From Virgibacillus_F flavescens (GTDB lineage Bacteria; Bacillota; Bacilli; Bacillales; Amphibacillaceae): a stretch of DNA of 64,000 bases. The notes under the pieces are model-generated. The model saw nothing but the letters and a program-made list of their open reading frames with translations, made no database searches and was not told where the DNA came from. Made by a program: the position numbers and the translations under genes. Shown piece after piece: positions 51,049-59,931 of the stretch; the stretch's first letter is position 1, and the number at the start of each line of letters is the position of its first letter. The DNA lies in the NCBI RefSeq assembly GCF_050574275.1, contig NZ_CP192260.1, positions 2,542,001-2,606,000 of the forward strand, given 5' to 3'.

Positions 51049-52392
51049 TTACATAAATGGAAAGTTCATACCTTTGCCTTTTTTACCCTTTTGCATATTT
51101 GTCATTTGCTTCATCATTTTTTTCATTTCATCAAATTGTTTTAGCAAACGGTTGACTTGAGATACAGATGTTCCGGAACCTGCAGCAATCCGTTTCTTGC
51201 GGCTGGCGTTCATAATACTCGGCTCTTGACGTTCCTTCTTTGTCATAGACTGAATGATTGCCTCAACATGAGCAAGCTGTTTTTCATCCAGCTGCGCATT
51301 TTTTAAGCCTTTCATTTTCCCAGCACCTGGGATCATTGCCATAAGATCATCTAATGGCCCCATATTCTTTACCTGACCCATTTGTTCCAGAAAGTCATCA
51401 AAGGTAAACGACATGGTACGCATTTTTTCTTCTAATACTTTCGCTTGCTTTTCGTCTACATTTGTCTGAGCTTTTTCAATTAACGTTAAAACATCGCCCA
51501 TACCAAGAATACGAGAAGCCATGCGTTCAGGATGAAATGCTTCCAGTTCATCGAGTTTCTCACCCATTCCGGCAAACTTAATCGGTTTATCCGTTACTGC
51601 TTTAATGGAAAGTGCAGCACCACCACGTGTATCACCATCAAGCTTCGTCAATACAACTCCAGTAATATCCAATTGATCGTTAAAACTTTCTGCTACATTT
51701 ACAGCGTCCTGACCTGTCATCGAGTCAACAACCAGAAAAATTTCGTCCGGTTTCACGCTGGTTTTAATCTCCTGCAATTCATCCATTAACTCATTATCCA
51801 CGTGTAAACGACCAGCAGTATCAATAATTACATAGTCATTATGGTCGGCTTTTGCCTGTTCAATTGCTTTTGTTGCAATATCAGCTGGCTTTGTTTCTGT
51901 TCCCATTGAAAAAACAGGCATCTCCAATTGACCGCCTAGTGTTTCAAGCTGTTTAATTGCCGCCGGACGATATATGTCGCAAGCAACCAGCAATGGTGAG
52001 CGATTATGTTTTTTCCTTAATAAATTTGCAAGTTTTCCAGTTGTTGTTGTTTTACCAGCACCCTGCAGTCCTACCATCATAATAACAGTCGGAGACTTGT
52101 CAGCTACAGCAATCTTACTCTGCTCACCGCCCATTAACATTGATAATTCATCTTTTACAACTTTAATAACCTGCTGTCCAGGTGTTAAGCTATCCATTAC
52201 TTCTTGACCAGTTGCACGTTCTTTAATTCTTTTAATTAAATCCTTCACAACTTTAAAGTTTACGTCTGCTTCAAGAAGAGCAAGTCGGACTTCTCTTGTC
52301 ATTTCTTTTACATCTTGTTCCGATACTTTACCTTTACCGGTAATTTTTTTTATCGTACCTTGTAAACGGTCGGCCAATCCTTCAAATGCCAT
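51049..52392 (-). CDS. ffh: Signal recognition particle protein Ffh
   Basis: Binds 6S-type SRP RNA and signal sequences and docks on FtsY. The NG domain has G1 GLQGAGKTTTTGKLA, DTAGRLHVD (G3) and TKLDGDTRGG (G4). The M domain ends in a methionine-rich helix and a basic tail (MKQMTNMQKGKKGKG). 447 residues (446 in B. subtilis). It is cotranscribed with ylxM, 13 bases apart. Confidence 0.98.
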   Translation of the reverse strand: MAFEGLADRLQGTIKKITGKGKVSEQDVKEMTREVRLALLEADVNFKVVKDLIKRIKERATGQEVMDSLTPGQQVIKVVKDELSMLMGGEQSKIAVADKSPTVIMMVGLQGAGKTTTTGKLANLLRKKHNRSPLLVACDIYRPAAIKQLETLGGQLEMPVFSMGTETKPADIATKAIEQAKADHNDYVIIDTAGRLHVDNELMDELQEIKTSVKPDEIFLVVDSMTGQDAVNVAESFNDQLDITGVVLTKLDGDTRGGAALSIKAVTDKPIKFAGMGEKLDELEAFHPERMASRILGMGDVLTLIEKAQTNVDEKQAKVLEEKMRTMSFTFDDFLEQMGQVKNMGPLDDLMAMIPGAGKMKGLKNAQLDEKQLAHVEAIIQSMTKKERQEPSIMNASRKKRIAAGSGTSVSQVNRLLKQFDEMKKMMKQMTNMQKGKKGKGMNFPFM

Positions 52393-52405
52393 AGAAGGTG
52401 TCCCC

Positions 52406-52744
52406 CTAATCTAATTCTTTTAATTTATCAAACATACTTTTTGTTTCATTTGTAATATTATTCGCATCCATGTCTTTTTCTATTTTGCTCAAAAGTTCCA
52501 TTCTGGATTGAAATTTAACATACAATTGAAGCTTTTTTTCATAGGTTTCAAGCATTAGCTCTGTTCGTTTAATATTATCGTATACAGCTTGCCTTGAAAC
52601 TTTAGAAAGCTCAGAGATTTCTCCAAGTGAATAATCTTCTAAATAATACATTTCCATATAATTTTGTTGTTTTGGTGTTAATAATGCCTGGTAAAAATCA
52701 AACAAGTAATTAATTCGTGTTGTTTTTTCTAGCATTTCAAACAC
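52406..52744 (-). CDS. ylxM: YlxM, SRP-associated DNA-binding-like protein
   Basis: Small protein of the UPF0122 family with a sigma-70 region 4-like helix-turn-helix (DYSLGEISELSKVSRQAVYD). In streptococci YlxM binds SRP RNA and Ffh and modulates GTPase activity. 112 residues, always beside ffh. Confidence 0.93.
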   Translation of the reverse strand: MFEMLEKTTRINYLFDFYQALLTPKQQNYMEMYYLEDYSLGEISELSKVSRQAVYDNIKRTELMLETYEKKLQLYVKFQSRMELLSKIEKDMDANNITNETKSMFDKLKELD

Positions 52745-52775
52745 CCCTTGTTAAGTGAAAAACCTTTACATTACT

Positions 52776-52805
52776 ATGATAACGAAACATACTTCTCACT
52801 GTCAA
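52776..52805 (-). promoter_or_regulatory. Sigma-A promoter of ylxM-ffh
   Basis: TTGACA, 18 bases, TATCAT on the minus strand; the -35 overlaps the ftsY stop codon. Confidence 0.68.
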
Positions 52806-53803
52806 CTTAAGTCGCTATCATCCTCTAGCATATCAGCAAATAACCCAAATACAAAGGCATGAGCATTAAATTTTTGCAAGTCGGTCAATTTCTCCCCGAG
52901 ACCTACATATTTAACGGGAATCTGTAATTCATTACGGATTGCTAGAACAATACCACCTTTTGCAGTTCCATCAAGCTTGGTTAATATAATCCCAGTTACA
53001 TCCGTGGCTTCTGAGAACGTTTTCGCCTGGCTCATTGCATTTTGTCCAGTAGTTGCATCTAAAACTAGTAACACCTCATGTGGTGCATTTGGCACTTCTC
53101 GCTCAATTACACGTTTTACTTTTGAAAGCTCGTTCATTAGATTTACTTTATTTTGCAGGCGTCCAGCTGTATCACAGATTAGCACATCAGTTTGACGTGA
53201 CTTGGCGGCTTTAATACCGTCAAAGATAACTGCTGCCGGGTCACTACCAGCACTTTGCTTAATAATATCTACCCCAGCGCGTTCTCCCCATACTTCTAAC
53301 TGTTCAATTGCTCCAGCGCGAAACGTATCTCCAGCAGCAAGGACTACTTTTTTTCCTTCTGCTTTTAACTGATGTGCCAATTTCCCGATAGACGTTGTTT
53401 TACCAGCACCATTTACGCCTACAACTAACATGACTGTTAACTCATTTTGTTGTATATTTAATTCTTCGATACTCTCGTTATCGTCACCGTAGTAAATTTC
53501 TACTAGCTTTTCTGAAATAACTTCTTTTACATCTTTAGTATCTTTAATATTACGACGTTTAACTTCCATCTTCAACTCTTCAATCAAGTCCATAACTGTC
53601 ATTACACCGACATCAGCTGTAATTAATACTTCTTCTAATTCTTCAAAGAAATCCTCATCGACTTTGCGGTACTTTGCAATTAAATCATTAAATTTATTCG
53701 AGAATGAATTTCTTGTTTTTGTCATTCCCTCTTTATATTTCGTCGAGATTTCTTCTTCATCATTTTGTACAAACTTATTTTTTAATTTATCCATAAAACC
53801 CAT
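52802..53803 (-). CDS. ftsY: SRP receptor GTPase FtsY
   Basis: Membrane receptor for Ffh-ribosome complexes. It has a short acidic N-terminal part, then the NG domain: VVGVNGAGKTTSIGKLAHQL (G1), LICDTAGRLQNKVNLMNEL (G3) and LTKLDGTAKGG (G4). 333 residues (329 in B. subtilis). It starts 14 bases after smc with AAGGAGG. Confidence 0.98.
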   Translation of the reverse strand: MGFMDKLKNKFVQNDEEEISTKYKEGMTKTRNSFSNKFNDLIAKYRKVDEDFFEELEEVLITADVGVMTVMDLIEELKMEVKRRNIKDTKDVKEVISEKLVEIYYGDDNESIEELNIQQNELTVMLVVGVNGAGKTTSIGKLAHQLKAEGKKVVLAAGDTFRAGAIEQLEVWGERAGVDIIKQSAGSDPAAVIFDGIKAAKSRQTDVLICDTAGRLQNKVNLMNELSKVKRVIEREVPNAPHEVLLVLDATTGQNAMSQAKTFSEATDVTGIILTKLDGTAKGGIVLAIRNELQIPVKYVGLGEKLTDLQKFNAHAFVFGLFADMLEDDSDLS

Positions 53804-53817
53804 GGCATGTATCCTCC

Positions 53818-56800
53818 TTAAAATTTCACTAGCTCATTTGTATCCTCAAGTCTAACAGAAACCAATCTGGAAACACCTGACTCCTGCATCGTGACTCCAT
53901 ACAATACATCGGCTTCCTCCATGGTACCTTTTCGATGTGTAATTACAATAAATTGTGTGTCCCGACTATACATTTTGACGTACTTAGCAAACCGCGTCAC
54001 GTTGGCATCATCTAAAGCTGCCTCGACCTCGTCTAATACACAAAATGGAACTGGTCTAACGCGTAAGATCGCAAACAATAAAGCGATCGCTGTTAATGCG
54101 CGCTCTCCCCCAGAAAGAAGACCTAAATGCTGAAGTTTTTTTCCGGGTGGCTGCGCAATGATATCCACACCAGTTTCCAGCATATTTTTTGGATCTGTCA
54201 GTTTTAATTCAGCATTACCTCCACCGAATAATTCTTTAAATACTATAGCAAATTCATCTTTAATTTTAGTAAATGTATCGTCAAACCGTTTTTGCATTTC
54301 TTCATCCATCTCACCTATTACGGAAAACATCGTTTCTTTTGCGTTTATCAGGTCATCACGTTGTTCAGTTAAGAACGTGTACCGTTCCATGATTCGATTA
54401 TATTCATCGATTGCTCCGAGATTTACGTTACCTAGATCTTCGATGGTTCTCTTTATTTGCTGAACTTGTATTTTAGTATTTGATACATGATCAGTCTTCG
54501 GATAGAGCTCCTTTGCACGTTCATACGTAGTTGTATATTCTGTTTGCAAACGAGTTAATCGATTTTCCAGTTCTACATCTAACCGATTAATCTTCACATC
54601 TCGTTCCTGAACTTGCTTAACAATTGCTTGATAAGCTTTATTTTCTTCCTTTAGTTCTCTTTCTGTATCCTGTATTGACTGGGTTACGTTATTTCGTGTT
54701 TTTCGCTTATCTTGGATCTCATATGTGAATTTATCTTTTTGATCTTGATAACCTTTAATATTACTCGCAATCTGCTCTTCTGTGACTTCATTTTCTTTTA
54801 AATCAATTAATTCTTGTAACTTATTACGATACGAATCATATAGCTTCTTTTCTTTAGTTGTATTTTCTGCTAAAGAACTTGTCCTGCTCTGCTGGTTTTT
54901 CACGCGTTCCTCAAGCTCTGCCAACAGTATCTGATGCTGGTGTAAATTATCTTGAATTTGTTCTTTGTTTTCCCTTAGTTTGTTTTCCTGTTGGCCTAAC
55001 TCATCTATGTTTTGTTGGATAAATGTAATTTCCTTTTCGATTTTCTTAAGCTCTTTGATTAAAAAGTCGTTACGGACCTTCAGTTCATTGTGTTCTTTCT
55101 CAAATTGTTCTTTATCCTGATCATATAAGGTTAAATTATTATTAACCTCATTCAATTTCATTTCCACCTGGGTGTATTCTGCTTTCATTCCCTGAAGATC
55201 ATGTAAGTTCTCACGGACCATTTCCTGGTTCTGTTCTAATTTCTTTTCTTTTGCTTCAATTGATTCTTTTGCAGATGAAACTTTCTCTTCGAATTGAACC
55301 ATTCTGGTTTTAAAATCATTTAGTTTTTCTGTGATCTCCAGTAAATCCTTTTCACGTGTGAAAAGCGATTGATTCGTCTTTTTAGCCGCACCGCCTGACA
55401 TAGAGCCACCTGGATTTACTACATCACCTTCCAATGTCACTACTCGAAACTTACGCATTACTAATTTACCAATATCAGTCGCATCTTTTAACGAATTTGC
55501 AATAATTACATGTCCCATTAAATGCTCAATTGCTTTTAAATGCTCTGAAGAACACTTCACTAAATTAGCTGCTATCCCAATAAATCCTTCATGGCTATTA
55601 ATTTTTTGTAATAGATTTTGCGAGATAAACCTTGGTTGAATGGATTCGAGTGGCAGGAATGTGGACCGACCTTGTTTGGATTCTTTTAACCATTTTATCG
55701 CTTCTCGTGCTGCCTGATCATGATCAACAACTATATGTTGGGCTTGCCCAGCTAATGTAGTTTCAATAGCGTTTACATATTTCTTAGGAACATCAATCAG
55801 CTCAATCACTGCTCCATGAATATTCTTTATTTTTTTCTCATCACGAGCCTTTAGAATAGCTTTTACACCTTGGAAAAATCCTTGGAAGTCCTCTTTCATT
55901 TCTTCAAGCATTTCTTTTCTCGACTTCATTTTTTCTATGTATTGAAATCCTTGATTTAGTTTTGACTGTAATTCCTGATAATCATTTTTTTCTTTGGTGA
56001 GTGATTCCTTTATCCTAGTAACTTCCTGTTCATTCGATAAATAGTGATCTTCTATTTTGCTCAGTTTTTCTACTTTATCTGTCTTCATTTGTTTAAGCTC
56101 TTGACGTGTCTGCACTGTATCTCTATTCTTAGCTTCCTGGCGGTCCTTTTTAGCTGATAATTGAGTAATTTGCTGTTCAATTGATTGTAATTCATTTCGG
56201 TTTGCTGCCCGACTATTTAAAAACTCAATATACTCCGCTTTGAGTTCTTCAATTTGTACTGTAATTGATTCTTTATCTACCGTTAATTGTTTTTCGTAAT
56301 GCAACACTTTTTCTTTAATTTTATTTCGTTCACTTGATAAGGTGTTAAGTTTATCATTTTCCATTTCAAGTTCTTGTTTCAACTGTGCAATTTTATTTTC
56401 GGAAGTGTTCTTATCTGCTTCTAAATTTACTTTATTCTCTTCAAAATGTTTCATCCGCTCATGCAATAGATGTTTTTTACCTTCGAACTGTTCGAGCTTT
56501 TGTGTAACATTCAACAGTAGTACTTGTTGTTTTTCTATCGCATTGTCTAACCTGCTTATTTTGCTTCGTTGCTCTTCCAGATCAGCTTCTTTTTTTAAAA
56601 TTGCAGTCTTTCGCATCATTTCGTTCTTTTTTTCAATCTCTATCTCTTCTTTAAGCTGGAGCCAATCTTCATGCAAGGTCTCTATTTCGGTTATCATTAG
56701 CGAAATTTCCTTGTGTTTTAACTCTTCCATTGCTGTATTATATTTTTTGGCAGTTTCTGATTGTTCTTTCAATGGTCCTAACTGCTGTTCTATTTCGTGG

Positions 56801-57384
56801 ACAATATCTTCCACTCGGTTTAAGTTTTCTTGCGTTTCAGCTAATTTATATTCAGCTTTCTTTTTCCTTTGTTTATATTTCAATACTCCAGCAGCTTCTT
56901 CAAAAATAGTTCGACGTTCTTCTGCTTTCGAACTCAAAATTTCTTCTACTTTTCCCTGACTGATAATGGAGAAAGCTTCTCTTCCAAGACCTGAATCCAT
57001 AAATAGGTCGATAATATCTTTTAGTCTGCATGACTGTTTATTTATATAAAATTCACTGTCTCCTGAACGGTACACACGTCTGGTAATGCTTACCTCATCA
57101 TAATCGAGTGGCACTGTATGATCACTATTATCAAGCACTAAGGAAACTTCTGCTACATTTAACGCTCTTCTCGTATCACTGCCTTGGAATATAATATCTT
57201 CCATTTTGGATCCCCGTAGTGATTTGGCCGATTGTTCTCCCAATACCCAGCGTATCGCGTCAGTTATATTACTTTTTCCGCTGCCGTTTGGTCCTACTAC
57301 AGCAGTGACACCCGGTACAAACTCAACCTGAATACGTTCAGCAAAAGATTTAAATCCAAGGCTTTCTAATCGTTTTAAGTACAT
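53818..57384 (-). CDS. smc: Chromosome partition protein SMC
   Basis: Condensin ATPase that acts with ScpA and ScpB to organise the chromosome. The N-terminal head has Walker A in VVGPNGSGKSNITDAIRW; two long coiled coils flank a hinge (about residues 510-670, GFFQGVKAILKARDEKKIKN to NPGGSMSGGAAKK); the C-terminal head has the signature LSGGERALTAIALLFAILRV and Walker B FCVLDEVEAALDDAN. ATG 57384 aligns with the family start; a GTG six bases upstream is possible. 1188 residues (1186 in B. subtilis). Unlike B. subtilis, it is cut off from rnc by an inverted gene. Confidence 0.98.
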   Translation of the reverse strand: MYLKRLESLGFKSFAERIQVEFVPGVTAVVGPNGSGKSNITDAIRWVLGEQSAKSLRGSKMEDIIFQGSDTRRALNVAEVSLVLDNSDHTVPLDYDEVSITRRVYRSGDSEFYINKQSCRLKDIIDLFMDSGLGREAFSIISQGKVEEILSSKAEERRTIFEEAAGVLKYKQRKKKAEYKLAETQENLNRVEDIVHEIEQQLGPLKEQSETAKKYNTAMEELKHKEISLMITEIETLHEDWLQLKEEIEIEKKNEMMRKTAILKKEADLEEQRSKISRLDNAIEKQQVLLLNVTQKLEQFEGKKHLLHERMKHFEENKVNLEADKNTSENKIAQLKQELEMENDKLNTLSSERNKIKEKVLHYEKQLTVDKESITVQIEELKAEYIEFLNSRAANRNELQSIEQQITQLSAKKDRQEAKNRDTVQTRQELKQMKTDKVEKLSKIEDHYLSNEQEVTRIKESLTKEKNDYQELQSKLNQGFQYIEKMKSRKEMLEEMKEDFQGFFQGVKAILKARDEKKIKNIHGAVIELIDVPKKYVNAIETTLAGQAQHIVVDHDQAAREAIKWLKESKQGRSTFLPLESIQPRFISQNLLQKINSHEGFIGIAANLVKCSSEHLKAIEHLMGHVIIANSLKDATDIGKLVMRKFRVVTLEGDVVNPGGSMSGGAAKKTNQSLFTREKDLLEITEKLNDFKTRMVQFEEKVSSAKESIEAKEKKLEQNQEMVRENLHDLQGMKAEYTQVEMKLNEVNNNLTLYDQDKEQFEKEHNELKVRNDFLIKELKKIEKEITFIQQNIDELGQQENKLRENKEQIQDNLHQHQILLAELEERVKNQQSRTSSLAENTTKEKKLYDSYRNKLQELIDLKENEVTEEQIASNIKGYQDQKDKFTYEIQDKRKTRNNVTQSIQDTERELKEENKAYQAIVKQVQERDVKINRLDVELENRLTRLQTEYTTTYERAKELYPKTDHVSNTKIQVQQIKRTIEDLGNVNLGAIDEYNRIMERYTFLTEQRDDLINAKETMFSVIGEMDEEMQKRFDDTFTKIKDEFAIVFKELFGGGNAELKLTDPKNMLETGVDIIAQPPGKKLQHLGLLSGGERALTAIALLFAILRVRPVPFCVLDEVEAALDDANVTRFAKYVKMYSRDTQFIVITHRKGTMEEADVLYGVTMQESGVSRLVSVRLEDTNELVKF

Positions 57385-57481
57385 AAACACATTCTCCTAT
57401 TTCGTACGAGATAATCATAACCGCATAGGTCATAAACAAACAGTTCACTTACCGCTTACATGAATTTTTTTATACATATAT

Positions 57482-57510
57482 TTGGCTTTTTACCGCATTT
57501 ATTTTATCAT
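57482..57510 (+). promoter_or_regulatory. Possible promoter of the DUF1128 gene
   Basis: TTGGCT, 17 bases, TATCAT on the plus strand, about 90 bases before the start codon. The smc promoter must lie on the other strand of this same gap; I could not place it. Confidence 0.55.
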
Positions 57511-57599
57511 AAACTAAGTAACAAAAGAAGAGAGGATAGATTTATCGTGTACATATGGTACCGTCTTCTTTTAAAAAACTCAAATTGCGGGGTGTAAAT

Positions 57600-57824
57600 A
57601 TGAATCTGGAACAACCTACTGAGGAAAATTTAAAACTATTATTAGATGAATTAGGCGATCGTTTAAAAGTGGCAAATCGCAGTTTATTGGATCATGAGGA
57701 TTACGATCTAGAAAAGTATGATGACATAAAATTCATGTATGATATGGTAGTTCAAAAGGGTCATCTAAGTGCTTCAGAAACGCAAGCATTTATAGATGAG
57801 TTAAGAACTGTCAGAAAAGCATAG
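57600..57824 (+). CDS. DUF1128 (UPF0435) family protein, YfkK-like
   Basis: The only plus-strand gene. Its 74 residues (MNLEQPTEENLKLLLDELGD; YDDIKFMYDMVVQKGHLSAS; ETQAFIDELRTVRKA) look like the small acidic DUF1128 proteins typified by B. subtilis YfkK. Function unknown. ATG 57600 follows GGGGTG; a longer frame from 57555 lacks a site. In B. subtilis the yfkK gene is elsewhere, and rnc-smc are adjacent, so this is a relocation or insertion into the conserved junction. A possible 16-codon upstream ORF ends three bases before its start. Confidence 0.85.
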   Translation: MNLEQPTEENLKLLLDELGDRLKVANRSLLDHEDYDLEKYDDIKFMYDMVVQKGHLSASETQAFIDELRTVRKA

Positions 57825-57833
57825 GCAACAAAT

Positions 57834-57875
57834 AAAAAGGCTGTATTTCACGCGCAGGAAATTACAGCCTTTTTA
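57834..57875. terminator. Bidirectional terminator between the DUF1128 gene and rnc
   Basis: AAAAGGCTGTA-TTTC and GAAA-T-TACAGCCTTTT form a long stem with A and T tracts on both sides, so it can stop the plus-strand gene and the minus-strand rnc transcript. Confidence 0.9.
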
Positions 57876-57879
57876 AAAT

Positions 57880-58563
57880 TTACCCATTAAAGTTATCTAA
57901 TGCATGCTTAGCAGCGCGCTGCTCAGCTTCTTTTTTTGTGCGGCCCACGCCGGAACCAGCTTTTTGATTTTTCACATAGACTTCAGTCACAAATTCTTTA
58001 CTATGTGAAGGACCTTTTTCATCCACTATTTTATACTCAATACTTTGATTTTTATATTGCTGGATTAACTCCTGCAACTGACTTTTATAATCCATCGCAT
58101 GCGAAAAAGCACCGGTACTGATCTTCGGAAAAACAAATTCGTTCAGAAATCTCATCGCCTGCTCATACCCTTTATCAAGATAAAGGGCTCCAAGAAACGA
58201 TTCAAAAACATCTGCGAGTAATGCCGGGCGATTCCGTCCACCTGTCTGCTCTTCACCTTTACCCAGTAAAATGTGTTCTCCAAATTCCAGATCACGAGAG
58301 AAGTTTACTAAAGATGGTTCACATACAATTGCTGCTCGCAGTTTGGTCATTTCCCCTTCAGGCATTGTTTCGTTATTGAGGTATAAATATTGCGAAACAC
58401 CAAGTTCTAGTACCGCGTCGCCTAAAAATTCTAAACGCTCGTTATCCGAAGATGCCTTTTCCTGATGCTCATTCACATACGATGAATGGGTAAAAGCCTG
58501 TTCCAGCAATTTATGATCATTAAATGTAATGTTAAGACTCTCTTCAAGCTTTTTAATGTTCAC
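57880..58563 (-). CDS. rnc: Ribonuclease III
   Basis: Double-strand RNA endonuclease for rRNA and mRNA maturation. The catalytic motif is NERLEFLGDAVLELGV with a second Asp/Glu pair in LLADVFESFLGALYLDKG; the C-terminal double-strand RNA-binding domain ends in GRTKKEAEQRAAKHAL. GTG 58563 follows AGGTGAT at good spacing; the frame reaches 58572. Length 227 residues. Confidence 0.97.
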   Translation of the reverse strand: MNIKKLEESLNITFNDHKLLEQAFTHSSYVNEHQEKASSDNERLEFLGDAVLELGVSQYLYLNNETMPEGEMTKLRAAIVCEPSLVNFSRDLEFGEHILLGKGEEQTGGRNRPALLADVFESFLGALYLDKGYEQAMRFLNEFVFPKISTGAFSHAMDYKSQLQELIQQYKNQSIEYKIVDEKGPSHSKEFVTEVYVKNQKAGSGVGRTKKEAEQRAAKHALDNFNG

Positions 58564-58594
58564 GTTTATCACCTATCTTCTGTTAAATATAGGG

Positions 58595-58619
58595 AAAGCC
58601 TCGCCCAAAGCGAGACTTT
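58595..58619 (-). terminator. Hairpin between acpP and rnc
   Basis: AAAGTCTCGC pairs with GCGAGGCTTT around a short loop on the minus strand. No T run follows, so it may be a processing or partial termination site rather than a full terminator. Confidence 0.5.
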
Positions 58620-58633
58620 CTTATACTTTATTA

Positions 58634-58870
58634 TTAGGACTTAATACTGTTTATGTAGTTAACAGCATCACCAACTGTATTAATTTTTTCAGCTTCTTCA
58701 TCAGCAATTTCCATATCAAATTCATCTTCAAGTTCCATTACTAATTCAACTACGTCTAGTGAATCTGCGTCTAGATCATCTTTAAAAGATGCCTCCATCG
58801 TTACTTTAGATTCTTCAACTTCTAAACGTTCAACAATAAGTTCTTTTACACGGTCAAACACGTCTGCCAC
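58634..58870 (-). CDS. acpP: Acyl carrier protein
   Basis: Carries growing acyl chains on phosphopantetheine attached to Ser37 (DADSLDVVELVMELEDEFDM). The 78 residues are strongly acidic, as usual. The start is GTG 58870 behind GGAGGTGA. It is the last gene of the FapR-controlled operon but is separated from fabG by 320 bases of family A repeat. Confidence 0.97.
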   Translation of the reverse strand: MADVFDRVKELIVERLEVEESKVTMEASFKDDLDADSLDVVELVMELEDEFDMEIADEEAEKINTVGDAVNYINSIKS

Positions 58871-58917
58871 TGTACTTCACCTCCCTTCAAAGTTACGGGT
58901 CCCTGCGACTAGCTTTG

Positions 58918-59190
58918 TGCCACTGAACAGTCGCTTTTCTTTCTCTGTCTAGCTGCGGCTCCTAGAAGCTGCCGTCATAAGCAATTGACACGTAAACGCC
59001 AATACCAGGCGTTTTCGGTCTCTTGCTTATGCGTCCGCTTCTGAACAGTCGCCTTCGCTTTTCTTTCTCTGTCCAGCTGCGGCTTCTAGAAGCTGCCGTC
59101 ATAAGCAATTGACACGTAAACGCCAATACCAGGCGTTTTCGGTCTCTTGCTTATGCGTCCGCTTCTGAACAGTCGCCTTCGCTTTTCTTA
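58918..59190 (-). repeat. Family A modular hairpin repeat, locus 3 (two tandem A units)
   Basis: Two nearly identical copies with a period of 124 bases. Each has CATAAGCAA/TTGCTTATG (58976-58984 with 59023-59031; 59100-59108 with 59147-59155) around the inner stem AAACGCC/GGCGTTT (58994-59000 with 59008-59014). Read on the minus strand it begins right after the fabG stop codon, with the same end as at tsf. It fills the fabG-acpP gap. Confidence 0.92.
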
Positions 59191-59931
59191 TTACATTACC
59201 ATGCCGCCGTCGATGTGGAGGGTTTGTCCGGTTATATAATTGGAGTCTTCGGTTGCTAGAAAACGTACTACCCGTGCGACATCTTCAGCCTGTCCAAGTT
59301 TTCCTAATGGAATCATGGCAAGCATACCTTCACGTTGTTCAGCCGTCAACTCATCAGTCATATCGGTCGAGATAAATCCTGGTGCTACTGCATTTACCAA
59401 AATATTGCGTGATGCAAGTTCTTTTGCAGTTGATTTAGTTAATCCAATTACTCCTGCTTTTGCTGCAACATAATTAGCTTGACCAGGATTTCCACTAACT
59501 CCAACTATTGATGATACATTAATTATTCGTCCGCTTTTCTGTTTCATCATTTGACGCGTAACTGCTTTCGTGCAAATAAACACGCCTTTTAGATTTGTGT
59601 TAATAACTTGATCAAATTCTTCTTCTTTCATACGCATCAATAAGTTGTCTCGTGTTATTCCAGCATTATTCACTAAAATATCTATGCTTCCGAACTGACC
59701 GATTACTTCTTTAATCATGCCTTTTACATCAGTTTCGTTTGCTACGTCTGCTTGGATTTTAAAAGCCTTAACACCAATATTCTCAATTTCCTCTACTACT
59801 GCTTGAGCTTTTGCTTCGCTGCCAGCATAATTCACTGCAACATTTGCGCCTTGCTTTGCTAGTTCAATTGCAATGGCTTTACCAATACCTCTTGAAGCTC
59901 CGGTAACAAGTGCACTTTTTCCTTTTAACAT
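59191..59931 (-). CDS. fabG: 3-oxoacyl-[acyl-carrier-protein] reductase FabG
   Basis: First reduction step of fatty acid elongation, NADPH-dependent. Short-chain dehydrogenase motifs are ALVTGASRGIGKAIA, LVNNAGITRD, the catalytic Ser in INVSSIVG and Tyr-Lys in NYVAAKAG; the C-terminus ends in GQTLHIDGGMVM. 246 residues. It shares one base with the fabD stop. Confidence 0.98.
   Translation of the reverse strand: MLKGKSALVTGASRGIGKAIAIELAKQGANVAVNYAGSEAKAQAVVEEIENIGVKAFKIQADVANETDVKGMIKEVIGQFGSIDILVNNAGITRDNLLMRMKEEEFDQVINTNLKGVFICTKAVTRQMMKQKSGRIINVSSIVGVSGNPGQANYVAAKAGVIGLTKSTAKELASRNILVNAVAPGFISTDMTDELTAEQREGMLAMIPLGKLGQAEDVARVVRFLATEDSNYITGQTLHIDGGMVM

Noticed and set aside
56342..56959. 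Plus-strand frame of 205 codons inside smc
   Set aside because: Antisense shadow of the coiled-coil part of smc; Ser/Phe/Cys-rich composition and no ribosome site.
58918..59190. Tandem hairpin repeats as a CRISPR array
   Set aside because: Period is 124 bases, only two or three units occur, the spacers between hairpins are conserved rather than unique, and no cas gene is present.
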